A DNA stretch of 37,179 bases from Chloroflexota bacterium (GCA_028873975.1 JAPPMO010000006.1:1-37179), one strand, 5' to 3'. Shown: positions 16,290-24,348, counted from the stretch's first letter. Notes: generated by a model from the letters alone, not told the origin. Translations and numbers: made by a program.

Positions 16290-17632
16290 CAGGGCGCCTC
16301 CAGGTACATTTGGCGTTCCCAGGGATGCACGGTCAAATTATAAGTTTCCAGTTCCAGGCGCTTGACCTTGAGGAACTCCCGCCCGGCCACGGGCGCCAAG
16401 GCCGACATCAGTATCTCGTCTTTTTCCAGCGCGTCCAGGGCGGCGGGCAAGCTGCGCGGCAGAAAGCGGATGCCGCGGGCCCCGCTCTCCGCCGCGCTGA
16501 AATGCCCGACATCCTCGTCGTTGAACGGCGCGCCGGGATCGGCTTTTTTCCGCAGGCCGTCCCAGCCGGCCGCCAGCAGCGCGGTCAAGAAGAAATAGGG
16601 ATTGCAGGTATTGTCGCCGGCGCGGTATTCGACGCGGCAGCGCTTGTTGCCATCGGGCACGCGCAGCAGAACGCCGCGATTGCCAAGCCCCCAGGCGATA
16701 TGCGCCGGCGCCCAGGAGGCCGGCTGCAAGCGCTTGTAAGAGTTGACGGTGGGCGCGCCCAAGCCGCAGAGGCCCGGCGCGTGCGCCAGCAAACCGCCGA
16801 CGAATTGCCGCCCGATCTCGCTCAAGGGATTGTCCGCCCCGCCGCCCGCCAGCAGATTGCCGCCGGCGCGCCTGTCCCAAAGCCCCAGGTTGGCGTGTAA
16901 GCCGTTGCCGGCCAGATCTGTGAAGGGTTTTGGCATGTAAGATGCGATCAGTCCCCGCTGCAGCGCCAGCGCTCGCGTGACTTCTTTGCTGATGAGATAA
17001 CGATCGGCCGCCGCCAGCGGCGCGTCGTAACGCACAGAGAATTCGAACTGAGAAGCGCCGTATTCCTTTCCCATCTGCTCGACCTGGATGCCCATCGCTT
17101 CCAGGGTCGCGACGATGTCCTGCAAGAAATCGGCGAACTGATTCAAGCCAGCCAGGGTGAACATGCCGCCGGCGCGGCAGGGCGTGACATCGCCATCGTC
17201 GGTCTTGGCGAAGAGGCTGAATTCCGCTTCCAGCGCGGCAGTGATTGCCATGTCCCGCTCGGCGAACAGAGACAGGGTCCGCCGCAAGATTTGTCGCGGG
17301 CAACCGTCAAAGGGCTGATATTCCTCGGTCAGCATATTGCAGAGCGCGATGGCTGTCTTGTCGAGATAGGGCAGCTTCCAGTAGGCGTCGGGATCGGGCA
17401 GCGCCAGGAAGTCGCCGGTCTGCGCCTGCCAGATACCGTCCGCCGCCATGTGATCGTCAATGCCGAAATTCAGGTTGGCGCGGGCGAAAACCACGCCGCC
17501 TTCGACGACCTCAGCGAATCGGCTTTTGGGGATCGTCTTGGCGCAAGCGCGCCCGTTGTAATCGTGGTAAGTCACCCAAAGATTTTCGATCTTGTCCTCT
17601 TTAAGGCGATTTAACAGATCTTGTCCATTCAT
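16289..17632 (-). CDS. Glutamine synthetase-like ligase (FluG/GlnA-like)
   Basis: A 447-residue member of the glutamine synthetase family. The beta-grasp N-domain is about 1-105 (WVTYHDYNGRACAKTI). The catalytic domain contains EAEF (metal-binding Glu pair), GNGLHANLG, WGLGNRGVLLRVP, the phosphate/Glu-binding CRVEYRAGDNTCNPY, and a late LEKDE. At the GxH.H site the first His is kept but the second is Asn (HAN rather than HxH), and the adenylylation-loop Tyr motif of true GlnA is not evident. It is therefore more likely a gamma-glutamyl-amine/amide ligase than the housekeeping enzyme. ATG at 17632 follows GGAG by about 8-10 bases; a longer frame to 17674 is less likely. It is the first gene of a two-gene operon. 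Confidence 0.88.
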   Translation of the reverse strand: MNGQDLLNRLKEDKIENLWVTYHDYNGRACAKTIPKSRFAEVVEGGVVFARANLNFGIDDHMAADGIWQAQTGDFLALPDPDAYWKLPYLDKTAIALCNMLTEEYQPFDGCPRQILRRTLSLFAERDMAITAALEAEFSLFAKTDDGDVTPCRAGGMFTLAGLNQFADFLQDIVATLEAMGIQVEQMGKEYGASQFEFSVRYDAPLAAADRYLISKEVTRALALQRGLIASYMPKPFTDLAGNGLHANLGLWDRRAGGNLLAGGGADNPLSEIGRQFVGGLLAHAPGLCGLGAPTVNSYKRLQPASWAPAHIAWGLGNRGVLLRVPDGNKRCRVEYRAGDNTCNPYFFLTALLAAGWDGLRKKADPGAPFNDEDVGHFSAAESGARGIRFLPRSLPAALDALEKDEILMSALAPVAGREFLKVKRLELETYNLTVHPWERQMYLEAP

Positions 17633-17896
17633 TATGTCGCTCCAGAAATCAAATTGAGGCATTGCACTTGACATTTAACCGCCGAGGACACCGAGATTTA
17701 TTCTCTTGGCTGCCTAAATAGACGCGGCGCAGGATAACATAAACACAGAAGTAAAACCAATAAAGTAATGCAAATATTCGAGAGTTACGAATTGTAGCCG
17801 CTCGGCGCGTAACCGGCGAAAAGGTGACAGGAATGCCCCGCTCACGCAAAATCGCAAGCGTTCTCGTTGCATAAGCGACGCGCTATACGTAAACAT

Positions 17897-17917
17897 GGGC
17901 GACCTTGCAGGTCGCCC
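17897..17917. repeat. Short hairpin repeat, arms GGGCGACCT / AGGTCGCCC
   Basis: Perfect 9-base arms with loop TGC. It lies 22 bases before a second hairpin with a different stem, and has the same stem but a different loop from the copy at 4884-4904. Confidence 0.8.
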
Positions 17918-17939
17918 ATTGTACCTCGCAAGCGAACGT

Positions 17940-17964
17940 GGGCGACTCACAGAGTCGCCCCTAC
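17940..17964. repeat. Short hairpin repeat, arms GGGCGACTC / GAGTCGCCC
   Basis: Perfect 9-base arms with loop ACA, followed by CTAC (the GTAG leader on the minus strand). Same stem as 22767-22787. Confidence 0.8.
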
Positions 17965-17966
17965 AA

Positions 17967-18241
17967 GGCTTGTCCGCTACTGACACGAGCCACTGCCGTA
18001 TTCTACCCCATCCCCCAACCCCCTTGCCCCAGCGAGCTAGGGAAGGGGAAGCGCATGCTGCGAACTCCTTGCATAGCGTCGCTCACAATGCCAATTCGCC
18101 TGATATTACACATCCCGCCGTAGAGTCACCCTTCCCCAGTTGACTGGGATACATCCCCCGTGAGGCGGGGGACCGAGGGGGCGCTGGCCGGGGATGGGGT
18201 AAAACCTGGGAAGCCGTCCAGTTTTCAGTAGCGGACAAGCC
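17967..18241. repeat. 275-bp element bounded by perfect 17-bp inverted repeats
   Basis: Left end GGCTTGTCCGCTACTGA (17967-17983) and right end its exact complement (18225-18241). Inside, CCCCATCCCCCAACCCCCTT (18006-18025 region) and a second C/G-rich palindrome (about 18133-18200, including CCCCCGTGAGGCGGGGG) resemble the interior of the MITE-like element but are not the same. No coding potential is seen. It may be two half-elements in inverted orientation or a distinct MITE. Confidence 0.65.
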
Positions 18242-18307
18242 CTACAACCACCTAGAATATTGTCGCATGACTTACTTGCACTCGCTTGGGTTGGCGCCAA
18301 GACGCGC

Positions 18308-19537
18308 TTAATTCAAGGTGTTCTTGTAAATCACCCCATCCTTCATGATGACGCGCAGGTTCGTCTCCGGCTCGGTCATCACGCGCAAATCCGCCAGCGG
18401 ATCGCCGTCCATTACCAGCAGGTCGGCGCGGGCGCCGGCGATGACCTCGCCCAGCTCACCCGCGCGGTCAAGCAGGTCCGCGCCATTGCAGGTGGCGGCG
18501 CGCAGCGCGTCAATGGCTGGGATGATTTCGCCGCGGATGGCGAACTCGTCCAGTTGACGGCGGTGCATCTGCCCGAGCAGATCGGTGCCATAAGCCATGG
18601 TCACGCCGCCGCTGTAAGCCATATCCAGGGCGCGTTTGCCGGCGTCCAGCACATCAAAGACTTTGCGATAAAGTTCTTCCGGCAAGCCAGCCTCGACGCC
18701 TTCGTCCGCCAGCGCCTGATAGATGGAAAGAGTCGGAACCAGAAAGGCTTCGTTCTCCAGCAAGAGGTCGACGCTCTCTTCGTCCATCAGGTTGCCGTGT
18801 TCCACCGTGCGCGCGCCACAGCGCAAGGCGCGGTTGATGGCGCGGGCGGTATAGGCGTGGACCATGACATAGAGGTTGGCGGCTTCGGCTTCTTCCACCG
18901 CCGCGCGGATTTCTTCTTCAGAAAACTGCGTGCTGTCGATGCGGTCGGTGGGCGAGGCGACGCCGCCGGAAACCATCAGCTTGATGTGATGGGCGCCGCG
19001 GCGGACTTCTTCGCGGCAGGCGCGGCGCAGCTCGCTCAGTCCATCGCAGACCCAGCCCAAGCCCGGCGTCAGCCAACTGTAGCCGATGCCGTCATCGCCG
19101 GAGCTGCGCATGTCGCCGTGTCCGCCGGTCTGCGACAGAGCGTGGCCGCAGAAGAAAATCCGCGGTCCCGCGATCAAGCCCTCGTCGACGGCTTTCGCCA
19201 GCCCCCAATCGGCGCCGCCGCCGTCGCGCACGGTGGTGAAGCCGCGCATGAGCATGCCTTCGAGGATTTTCGCCGCGTGAGCGGTCACGTAGGCTGGCGA
19301 CCAGTGCCGCATGGCGGCGAGATGCGCGGTGGCGGCTGTCACATGCACATGGGAATCGCAGAGCCCGGGCATCACGACGCGCCCGCCGACGTCAATCGTG
19401 TCGGCGTCGGTCGCTGGCTTGGTCGCGCTCACGGCGCTAATTTTGCCATCTTCGATCAAGATATGTCGATTCGGCAGCAATTCGCCGCCGCGCACATCCA
19501 GGACGCGCGCGTTTGTCAAAAGCTGTTTTGTCGTCAT
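18308..19537 (-). CDS. Amidohydrolase (imidazolonepropionase/Xaa-Pro dipeptidase-like)
   Basis: A 409-residue binuclear-metal hydrolase of the amidohydrolase superfamily. Ligands in order: His pair in CDSHVHV, the bridging (carboxylated) Lys in HIKLMVSGG, His in VMVHAYT, His in VEHGN, and Asp in AYGTDL. N- and C-terminal strands form the small beta-sandwich (VVMPGLCDSH; ARADLLVMDGDPLADL). The subgroup with GHGD near the middle and LMVSGGV includes prolidase-like Sgx/Cc-type enzymes that hydrolyse dipeptides and other cyclic or acyl amides; the substrate is not determined. It lacks a signal peptide. It starts 26 bases after the stop of the Cys-repeat protein gene on the same strand, so the two may be co-transcribed. 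Confidence 0.88.
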   Translation of the reverse strand: MTTKQLLTNARVLDVRGGELLPNRHILIEDGKISAVSATKPATDADTIDVGGRVVMPGLCDSHVHVTAATAHLAAMRHWSPAYVTAHAAKILEGMLMRGFTTVRDGGGADWGLAKAVDEGLIAGPRIFFCGHALSQTGGHGDMRSSGDDGIGYSWLTPGLGWVCDGLSELRRACREEVRRGAHHIKLMVSGGVASPTDRIDSTQFSEEEIRAAVEEAEAANLYVMVHAYTARAINRALRCGARTVEHGNLMDEESVDLLLENEAFLVPTLSIYQALADEGVEAGLPEELYRKVFDVLDAGKRALDMAYSGGVTMAYGTDLLGQMHRRQLDEFAIRGEIIPAIDALRAATCNGADLLDRAGELGEVIAGARADLLVMDGDPLADLRVMTEPETNLRVIMKDGVIYKNTLN

Positions 19538-19563
19538 TATTCATCCAACCTCGTCGAATGGAA

Positions 19564-20883
19564 CTAGGGAATGCTCGCAATGTATTCATGGAAATAGGAG
19601 ACGGGATTTTCCAGTTCCGAAACCATGTACGGAAATCTGTCGATGACATTCAAGACTGTTTGGGCATAACCTTCCGCGATGCGGTATTTATAGCCAGGGT
19701 CTATTTCCCGAGCCGCGAGGTGCTGCTGTTCATAGCAAGGCAACTCGTAGCCGACGTCCTCCGGTTCGGGCGCAACGTAGCCTGTCATGTATTGGTGACA
19801 GTGGCAAGCCTCATGAACGATAATGGTAGCTTCGTGGACAAGCGCATTCCCATAGTCGCCTTGTGTCTTTGATCGTGCGGAGACGTACGTCTTCTCGCCC
19901 CAGCATTCCGCGAATCCGCCACGCCAGCCCGGTTCGTTCCCCGCCGGTCTCGATACGATCTTGTCCAGCCCGCGCGTCGCATAATCGTAATAGCGCGGCG
20001 ACCGCGCTTTTATCAGGCTGAAAGCCGCTCTCATAATGTCCTTAAACCAGGGCGGTCCTTGTATTGCTATCGGTATGTTGTCAGCGAGCGGGAGATCAAA
20101 TTCGCACCTGAAGTAAAGGAAATCCGAGTACCCGCGCTCCCAATCCGCCGGGGTGTGGCATTCCCTGCCCAGATCACAGCAGTTGTCCGTGGCGTCATAA
20201 TAGACATAATTGGGAAAGTAGGTTGGTATCACATGCGCTGGGCAATGGTTGTTGAATCTGTAAGCCCTATAGCCCTTTTCATAATGTTCGTCGGACAGGC
20301 AGAGCCAGCCAGGCGCGTCGCAGCAGTTGTTTGTGCCGAGAATGGGCTGCGACCCCGGCGGTTTGAAACTCAGGTACGCATCAATGCACTGAAGGTCCGC
20401 GAAAGCCGTGTGTCCGGCTCTCCAGTCTGCTTCGCTGTGGCATTCCCGATCAATGTTACAGCAATTGTTGCTCACTATAGCACTGCCGGTTTGCGGCTGC
20501 GGCTGAGGCTGGGAAACAGTCTGCGCCTGTGGCTGGGATTGCGCCGGCGCCGCGCACTGGCCATTCTGAAAAGCCAAATAGCCGTCGGTCCAATCTTGAT
20601 CGGACTGGCATTGCCGATCAACGAAACAGCAATTGTCAATCGCGACAGGACCGCCGGTTTGCGGCTGCGGCTGAGGCTGGGAAACGGTCTGCGCCTGTGG
20701 CTGGGATTGCGCCGGCGCCGCGCACTGGCCGTTCTGAAATGCCCAATAGCCGTCGGTCCAATCTTGATCGGACTGGCATTCCCGATCGACAAAACAGCAA
20801 TTGTCGACGTTTTGCCCTGATGCGGCGCCAATGGCGACTAGCGCTAAAATGACGAGCGTGAACATGACTTTCATGAGGGACAT
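19564..20883 (-). CDS. Secreted five-module NCC Cys-repeat protein with HExxH metallopeptidase-like domain
   Basis: A 439-residue exported protein I cannot assign to a named family. A signal peptide spans about 1-23 (cleavage near ASG-QN). Five Cys modules follow at about 28-54, 84-110, 140-166, 186-214 and 234-260, each with the pattern NCC-x(5,6)-C-x5-W/Y-x2-GY/H-x(7,8)-C. Modules 1-3 are joined by Pro/Gln-rich linkers. The C-terminal part (about 275-439) holds HEACH at 357-361, followed 24 residues later by an E in ELPCYEQQHLAA, the usual layout of a gluzincin-type zinc site. I infer a secreted zinc peptidase with disulfide-rich binding modules. ATG at 20883 gives a proper signal peptide; an upstream frame to 20952 does not. 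Confidence 0.75.
   Translation of the reverse strand: MSLMKVMFTLVILALVAIGAASGQNVDNCCFVDRECQSDQDWTDGYWAFQNGQCAAPAQSQPQAQTVSQPQPQPQTGGPVAIDNCCFVDRQCQSDQDWTDGYLAFQNGQCAAPAQSQPQAQTVSQPQPQPQTGSAIVSNNCCNIDRECHSEADWRAGHTAFADLQCIDAYLSFKPPGSQPILGTNNCCDAPGWLCLSDEHYEKGYRAYRFNNHCPAHVIPTYFPNYVYYDATDNCCDLGRECHTPADWERGYSDFLYFRCEFDLPLADNIPIAIQGPPWFKDIMRAAFSLIKARSPRYYDYATRGLDKIVSRPAGNEPGWRGGFAECWGEKTYVSARSKTQGDYGNALVHEATIIVHEACHCHQYMTGYVAPEPEDVGYELPCYEQQHLAAREIDPGYKYRIAEGYAQTVLNVIDRFPYMVSELENPVSYFHEYIASIP
20467..20802. repeat. Two tandem 168-bp coding repeats (modules 1 and 2)
   Basis: The DNA of module 1 plus linker (20635-20802) and module 2 plus linker (20467-20634) is nearly identical, with roughly ten differences. 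Each unit is 56 codons. Modules 3-5 keep the Cys pattern but have lost the DNA similarity, so the duplication of the first two is recent. Confidence 0.85.
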
Positions 20884-21046
20884 TTTCTCAACCAATTCAA
20901 CTATGCTGCATCTGAATGGAAGAATCCTAACAAACTGACAGCGCATCCGCAAGCAGTCAATCCTAAGGTAGCGTATCGAATTCGGTTGAAATACTTTTGA
21001 TCTGTCCTCGGCATGAGATCCTTAACCCAAAATACCAACGATCTGG

Positions 21047-21161
21047 TAGGGGTTAGCCGGTGGCTGACCCGTTACCCCAAAACACTGTTTTTTCAAACCT
21101 GTCATGTCCTCAGGCGGGGGATGGGGGTGTTTTTCAACGGAGTCCGCCGGCTCGCCCCTAC
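21047..21161. repeat. Diverged hairpin plus truncated composite repeat
   Basis: First a variant hairpin, GTAGGGG leader with arms GGGTTAGCC (21050-21058) and GGCTGACCC (21062-21070), one G-T pair. Then on the minus strand GTAGGGGCGAGC, CGGCG, GACTCCGTTGAAAAA (ending at about 21144) and a short C-rich tail CCCCCATCCCCCGCC, a truncated copy of the nested element. Both lie in the 560-base gap between divergent genes, which otherwise holds the transporter promoter. Confidence 0.7.
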
Positions 21162-21231
21162 CGGCTGGCAGGCGGTTGTTGTAATTTGTTTCAACCGACT
21201 TCGATACACTACCCAATCGAGAACGATTTAT

Positions 21232-21260
21232 TTGACAAGCGATTTGCGGCTGGTTATACT
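21232..21260 (+). promoter_or_regulatory. Strong sigma-70-type promoter of the transporter operon
   Basis: TTGACA (21232-21237), exactly 17 bases, TATACT (21255-21260): one mismatch from consensus overall. It points at the substrate-binding-protein gene, whose ATG is at 21444, leaving a leader of about 175 bases. The leader has no recognisable riboswitch that I can name. Confidence 0.7.
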
Positions 21261-21443
21261 CCGCCCACGTATCGAAAAGACTTGTTGCCATTGTTTGAGA
21301 CTGTCCTTGATATTTTGCTCCGATCTCCCGCGAAAACATAGTAAAAGCAGTTTTTGCAGCGCCTCAGCGCTGGTCCCCGGTCTAGCCCGATACGCATTTT
21401 GAACGCGCAGTATCAAATCAAAATAAGTAAAGCGAGGATAAGC

Positions 21444-22682
21444 ATGTCTTTACGAATCCGCAGTCTATTGGTCCTATGTTTGCTGATGTTCTCCCTGGTC
21501 GGGGTCGTCGGCGCGCAAGATATGGGGGTCGCGAAGATCGGCATCATGGTGCCGCTGACCGGCGCCTTCGGCGCGGACGCCCAGGATGTCGTCCAGGCGG
21601 CGCAGATCGCCGTTGACGACCTCAACGAAGCGGGCGGCGTGGCCGGCTATACCCTGGAACTGGTCATCGCCGATACGGTGGATCAGCGCGCGGACGCTGT
21701 GACCACCGCCTTCAACCAACTCAGCAATACCGAAGATCTGAACTTCATCATGACCGCCTACGCCAGCACCTCGAACTTCGAGATCGACTTGATGGCGGAA
21801 ATCGATATGCCCTATCTGATCTCGGCCAACGCGGCGCAGACCCGCGATATCATCTCCGCGGATCCGGAGGCTTACGGCACAGTTTGGTCCCGCGTGCCTT
21901 CCTACGACGCCTACGAGACCGCCCTGCCGGAATTGCTCGAAGCCTACAACGAAGCGGGCATGCTCAGTTTGCGCGATCGCGAAGCCTTCATCATCAGTTC
22001 GGACGATCCCTATGGCACGACCATCGCCACCGGCATGAGCGCGCATTTCGAAAGCCTGGGCTGGACGGTCGTCGGTTACGAGACCGTTCCTTTCGCCTCG
22101 GTCACGGATTGGCGCGGCTTGCTGGCGAAGATCCGCGAAAATGAGCCGGATATCGTGATTGTCACCGATTCCGCGCCGCCCAACAACGCAGCTTTCATGA
22201 ACCAGTTCATGGAGAACCCGCCCAATTCGCTGCTCTTCCTGCAGTATGGTCCGTCGGTGCAAGAGTTCCTGGAACTGACCGGCGACAACTCCACCGGCTT
22301 GATCTACAACAATCTGGGCGCCGCCATCGATTCCAAGTCGGAAGTCATCGAGATTCGCGATCGCTACGAAGAAATGTACGGGCATCGCGGCGGTTACTTC
22401 ACCGTCATCGCCTATGACCAGGTGATGATCTATGCCACCTGCCTGGAACAAGTTGGCGACCCGGCTGATCGCGCAGCCATCGGCGCATGTCTCGGCAGCC
22501 TGGAGATGGAGACGCTGGCGGGCTTCTTGACCTTTGATCAGGAAACGCACCTGGCGATCCAGGGTCCGGAATACTATCCGATCCAGTTCTACCAGATCTG
22601 GGAAGGCGAACGCATCCAAATTGAACCTGACAAATATGCCACCGGCAGCTTCCAGGTTCCGCCCTGGATGGACATGGGCTAA
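21444..22682 (+). CDS. ABC transporter substrate-binding protein, branched-chain amino acid type
   Basis: A 412-residue periplasmic-type binding protein. A signal peptide spans about 1-24 (LVLCLLMFSLVGVVGAQ); there is no lipobox, so it is released or held otherwise. The mature part follows the Peripla_BP_6/LivJ pattern: KIGIMVPLTGAFG, AAQIAVDDLNEAGGV, a hinge around YLISANAAQTRD, DDPYGTT, and DIVIVTDSAPPN. It captures a ligand outside the membrane for the permeases encoded next. Family ligands include branched-chain amino acids, amides, urea and short peptides; the ligand is not readable here. GAGGA lies about 8 bases before the ATG. It is first in the operon, under the promoter at 21232. Confidence 0.92.
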   Translation: MSLRIRSLLVLCLLMFSLVGVVGAQDMGVAKIGIMVPLTGAFGADAQDVVQAAQIAVDDLNEAGGVAGYTLELVIADTVDQRADAVTTAFNQLSNTEDLNFIMTAYASTSNFEIDLMAEIDMPYLISANAAQTRDIISADPEAYGTVWSRVPSYDAYETALPELLEAYNEAGMLSLRDREAFIISSDDPYGTTIATGMSAHFESLGWTVVGYETVPFASVTDWRGLLAKIRENEPDIVIVTDSAPPNNAAFMNQFMENPPNSLLFLQYGPSVQEFLELTGDNSTGLIYNNLGAAIDSKSEVIEIRDRYEEMYGHRGGYFTVIAYDQVMIYATCLEQVGDPADRAAIGACLGSLEMETLAGFLTFDQETHLAIQGPEYYPIQFYQIWEGERIQIEPDKYATGSFQVPPWMDMG

Positions 22683-22762
22683 TCGCTTCGACTTTGCCGG
22701 GCAGACACAGTGCCGAAATAGCGGGGTCCGCTATGCGCTGACCCCGACAGCTGTAATTTACT

Positions 22763-22787
22763 GTAGGGGCGACTCTGCGAGTCGCCC
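22763..22787. repeat. Short hairpin repeat, arms GGGCGACTC / GAGTCGCCC
   Basis: GTAG leader, perfect 9-base arms with loop TGC. It sits between the binding-protein gene and the first ATPase gene. Without a following T run it is not a typical terminator, but it could reduce read-through or protect the abundant binding-protein transcript. Confidence 0.8.
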
Positions 22788-22898
22788 AAAATCGCCGCGA
22801 ATGTCTAGGCTTTGTGGCGATTTCTTGCCCGACGAAAGGCGCCCCTCAACACTTGATGAGGGCAAAAGCCCCGCTCCCCCGATGAGATCGGATGCCTA

Positions 22899-23651
22899 AT
22901 GACTACCTTGCTTTCAGTCAAAGGCGCGACGAAAAAATTCGGCGAATTGGTCGCCGTGGATAATGTCAGCTTCGAGGTCAACGAGGGCGAGATTTATGGC
23001 GTCGCCGGACCCAACGGCGCGGGCAAAACGACGCTCTTTAACCTCATCACGGGCATTCCCTACCAGGCTGATGACGGCAGCGTCCACTTGCGCGGCGAGG
23101 AGATCACCGGCTTGTCCCCGCATGAGATCTATGAGCTGGGCATTGCCCGCACCTTCCAGAAGGAGACGGCATTTGATACGTTGACCGTGGGCGAGAACGT
23201 CCGCATCGGCGCGGTCTTCGGCACGGAATTGCGCCCCGAAGAATATGAGGAAGCGGTGGAACAGGCGCTGGCGGATCTCGACCTGAGCGCCGACCGCGAC
23301 CGTCTGGCCGGCGAGCTCTCGCTTTATGCCAAGAAGCGCTTGATGATCGCCTCGGCTATCGTCAGCGCTCCCAGCCTGCTGATGCTTGATGAGCCGGCCG
23401 GCGGCTTGAACGTGGCGGAATTGAGCGAACTCGAAGAACTGATCCGACGGCTGAGCCGGGGAGACATGACCATCATCATCATCGAGCATGTATTGCCGCT
23501 GCTCTTCGGCGTATCCAATCGCGTCATGGTGATGGATTTTGGCAAGCGCCTGGCGGAAGGCTCGCCCGAGGAATTGGCTCGCGACGATGTCGTGATTGAA
23601 GCGTACCTGGGCGAGCGCGGAAAGGACGCCTTCCATGCTATTTCAGGTTGA
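22899..23651 (+). CDS. livG: ABC transporter ATPase, LivG type
   Basis: A 250-residue nucleotide-binding subunit. Walker A GPNGAGKT is at 37-44, the Q-loop Gln at 87 (FQKETAF), Walker B LLMLDEP at about 160-166 with Glu165, the D-loop GGLN, and the switch His at 197. The signature motif is degenerate: LSLYA at 140-144 where LivG proteins usually have LxYGQ and ABC proteins LSGGQ, so the key Gly is missing. As a LivG/LivF heterodimer has two composite sites, one may be weak or silent. It pairs with the next gene and energises the permeases. Its 3' end overlaps that gene by 17 bases. Confidence 0.92.
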   Translation: MTTLLSVKGATKKFGELVAVDNVSFEVNEGEIYGVAGPNGAGKTTLFNLITGIPYQADDGSVHLRGEEITGLSPHEIYELGIARTFQKETAFDTLTVGENVRIGAVFGTELRPEEYEEAVEQALADLDLSADRDRLAGELSLYAKKRLMIASAIVSAPSLLMLDEPAGGLNVAELSELEELIRRLSRGDMTIIIIEHVLPLLFGVSNRVMVMDFGKRLAEGSPEELARDDVVIEAYLGERGKDAFHAISG

Positions 23652-24348
23652 GGGTCTCGTTTCCGGCTACGGCAAAATTGATGTCGTGCGCTCCTTGTCG
23701 CTGCATGTCGACGAGGGCGAACATGTCGGGCTTTTTGGTCCCAACGGGCACGGAAAGACAACCCTGCTGCGCACTGTGTCCGGATTGATCCCGGCGAAGG
23801 CGGGGAAAGTACGTTTCCGCGGAGAGGACATTAGCAATCTTGACGCGCGGCTGATCGTCGAGCGCGGTCTGATCCACGTGCCGCAGGGCAATCAGTTGTT
23901 TCCGCAGATGACCGTGCAAGAGAATCTCACGCTGGGCGCTTACGTCAGGCGCAGTGACAGCCGCAAAGCCAGCAATTTTGAGAAAGTGTTCGCGCTCTTC
24001 CCGCGGCTTCAGGAAAGGCGTGCCCAGCAAGCGCGGACATTGAGCGGGGGCGAGCGGCAAATGCTCTCAATCGGCGTCGGCTTGATGGGCATGCCCGAGT
24101 TGCTGCTCCTGGACGAACCAAGCGTTGGCTTGGCGCCCTTGATCAAGGAAGAGTTGGCGCGCGCCATCGCCGAGATCGCCGCGACCGGCGTCAGCATGAT
24201 CGTGGTCGATCAAGATGTCGAGCTTTTGCTGGGCATTTGCGATCGCTTGTACCTGATCGAAAAAGGCGCCGTCTCGCTCGAGACGGCGGATGTCTCGCAA
24301 GTCGATCAAGCCGAGATCCTGGAGATGTACTTCGGAAAGGTGACCTGA
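23635..24348 (+). CDS. livF: ABC transporter ATPase, LivF type
   Basis: A 237-residue nucleotide-binding subunit with all motifs intact: Walker A GPNGHGKT at 35-42, the LivF-typical HVPQGNQLFPQMTV, signature LSGGERQ, Walker B LLLLDEP followed by SVGLAP, and a switch region in which Asp (VVDQDVEL) stands where His is often found, usual for LivF-type proteins (they vary between E-Q-N and D). The ATG at 23635 follows AAGGA and lies inside the end of livG. Its stop TGA overlaps the ATG of the permease gene by one base, so the four transporter genes are translationally linked. Confidence 0.92.
   Translation: MLFQVEGLVSGYGKIDVVRSLSLHVDEGEHVGLFGPNGHGKTTLLRTVSGLIPAKAGKVRFRGEDISNLDARLIVERGLIHVPQGNQLFPQMTVQENLTLGAYVRRSDSRKASNFEKVFALFPRLQERRAQQARTLSGGERQMLSIGVGLMGMPELLLLDEPSVGLAPLIKEELARAIAEIAATGVSMIVVDQDVELLLGICDRLYLIEKGAVSLETADVSQVDQAEILEMYFGKVT

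Larger units (their letters stand above)
17633..18307. other. Repeat-rich intergenic region, no supported gene
   Basis: About 670 bases between two minus-strand operons. From left to right it holds a CGCCGAGGACACCGAG copy (about 17680-17695), two covarying hairpins (17897-17917 and 17940-17960), and a 275-bp element bounded by 17-bp inverted repeats (17967-18241). Short reading frames here run through the repeats and show no protein features. Confidence 0.65.

Noticed and set aside
17649..17849. Small minus-strand reading frame of 66 residues
   Set aside because: It runs through a CGCCGAGGACACCGAG repeat, lacks a ribosome site and shows no protein family features.
17890..17965. CRISPR array from the adjacent hairpins
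   Set aside because: The two hairpins differ in stem sequence, have no regular spacers, number only two, and no cas gene is present.
18260..19567. 435-aa plus-strand reading frame
   Set aside because: It is the antisense shadow of the amidohydrolase at 18308-19537, which has all metal-binding motifs; GC-rich DNA keeps the opposite frame open.
21474..22619. 381-aa minus-strand reading frame
   Set aside because: Antisense shadow of the substrate-binding protein; no family features or ribosome site.
22763..22787. Rho-independent terminators at the GGGCG hairpins
   Set aside because: None is followed by a T run on either strand, and identical hairpins occur upstream of genes and between convergent genes.
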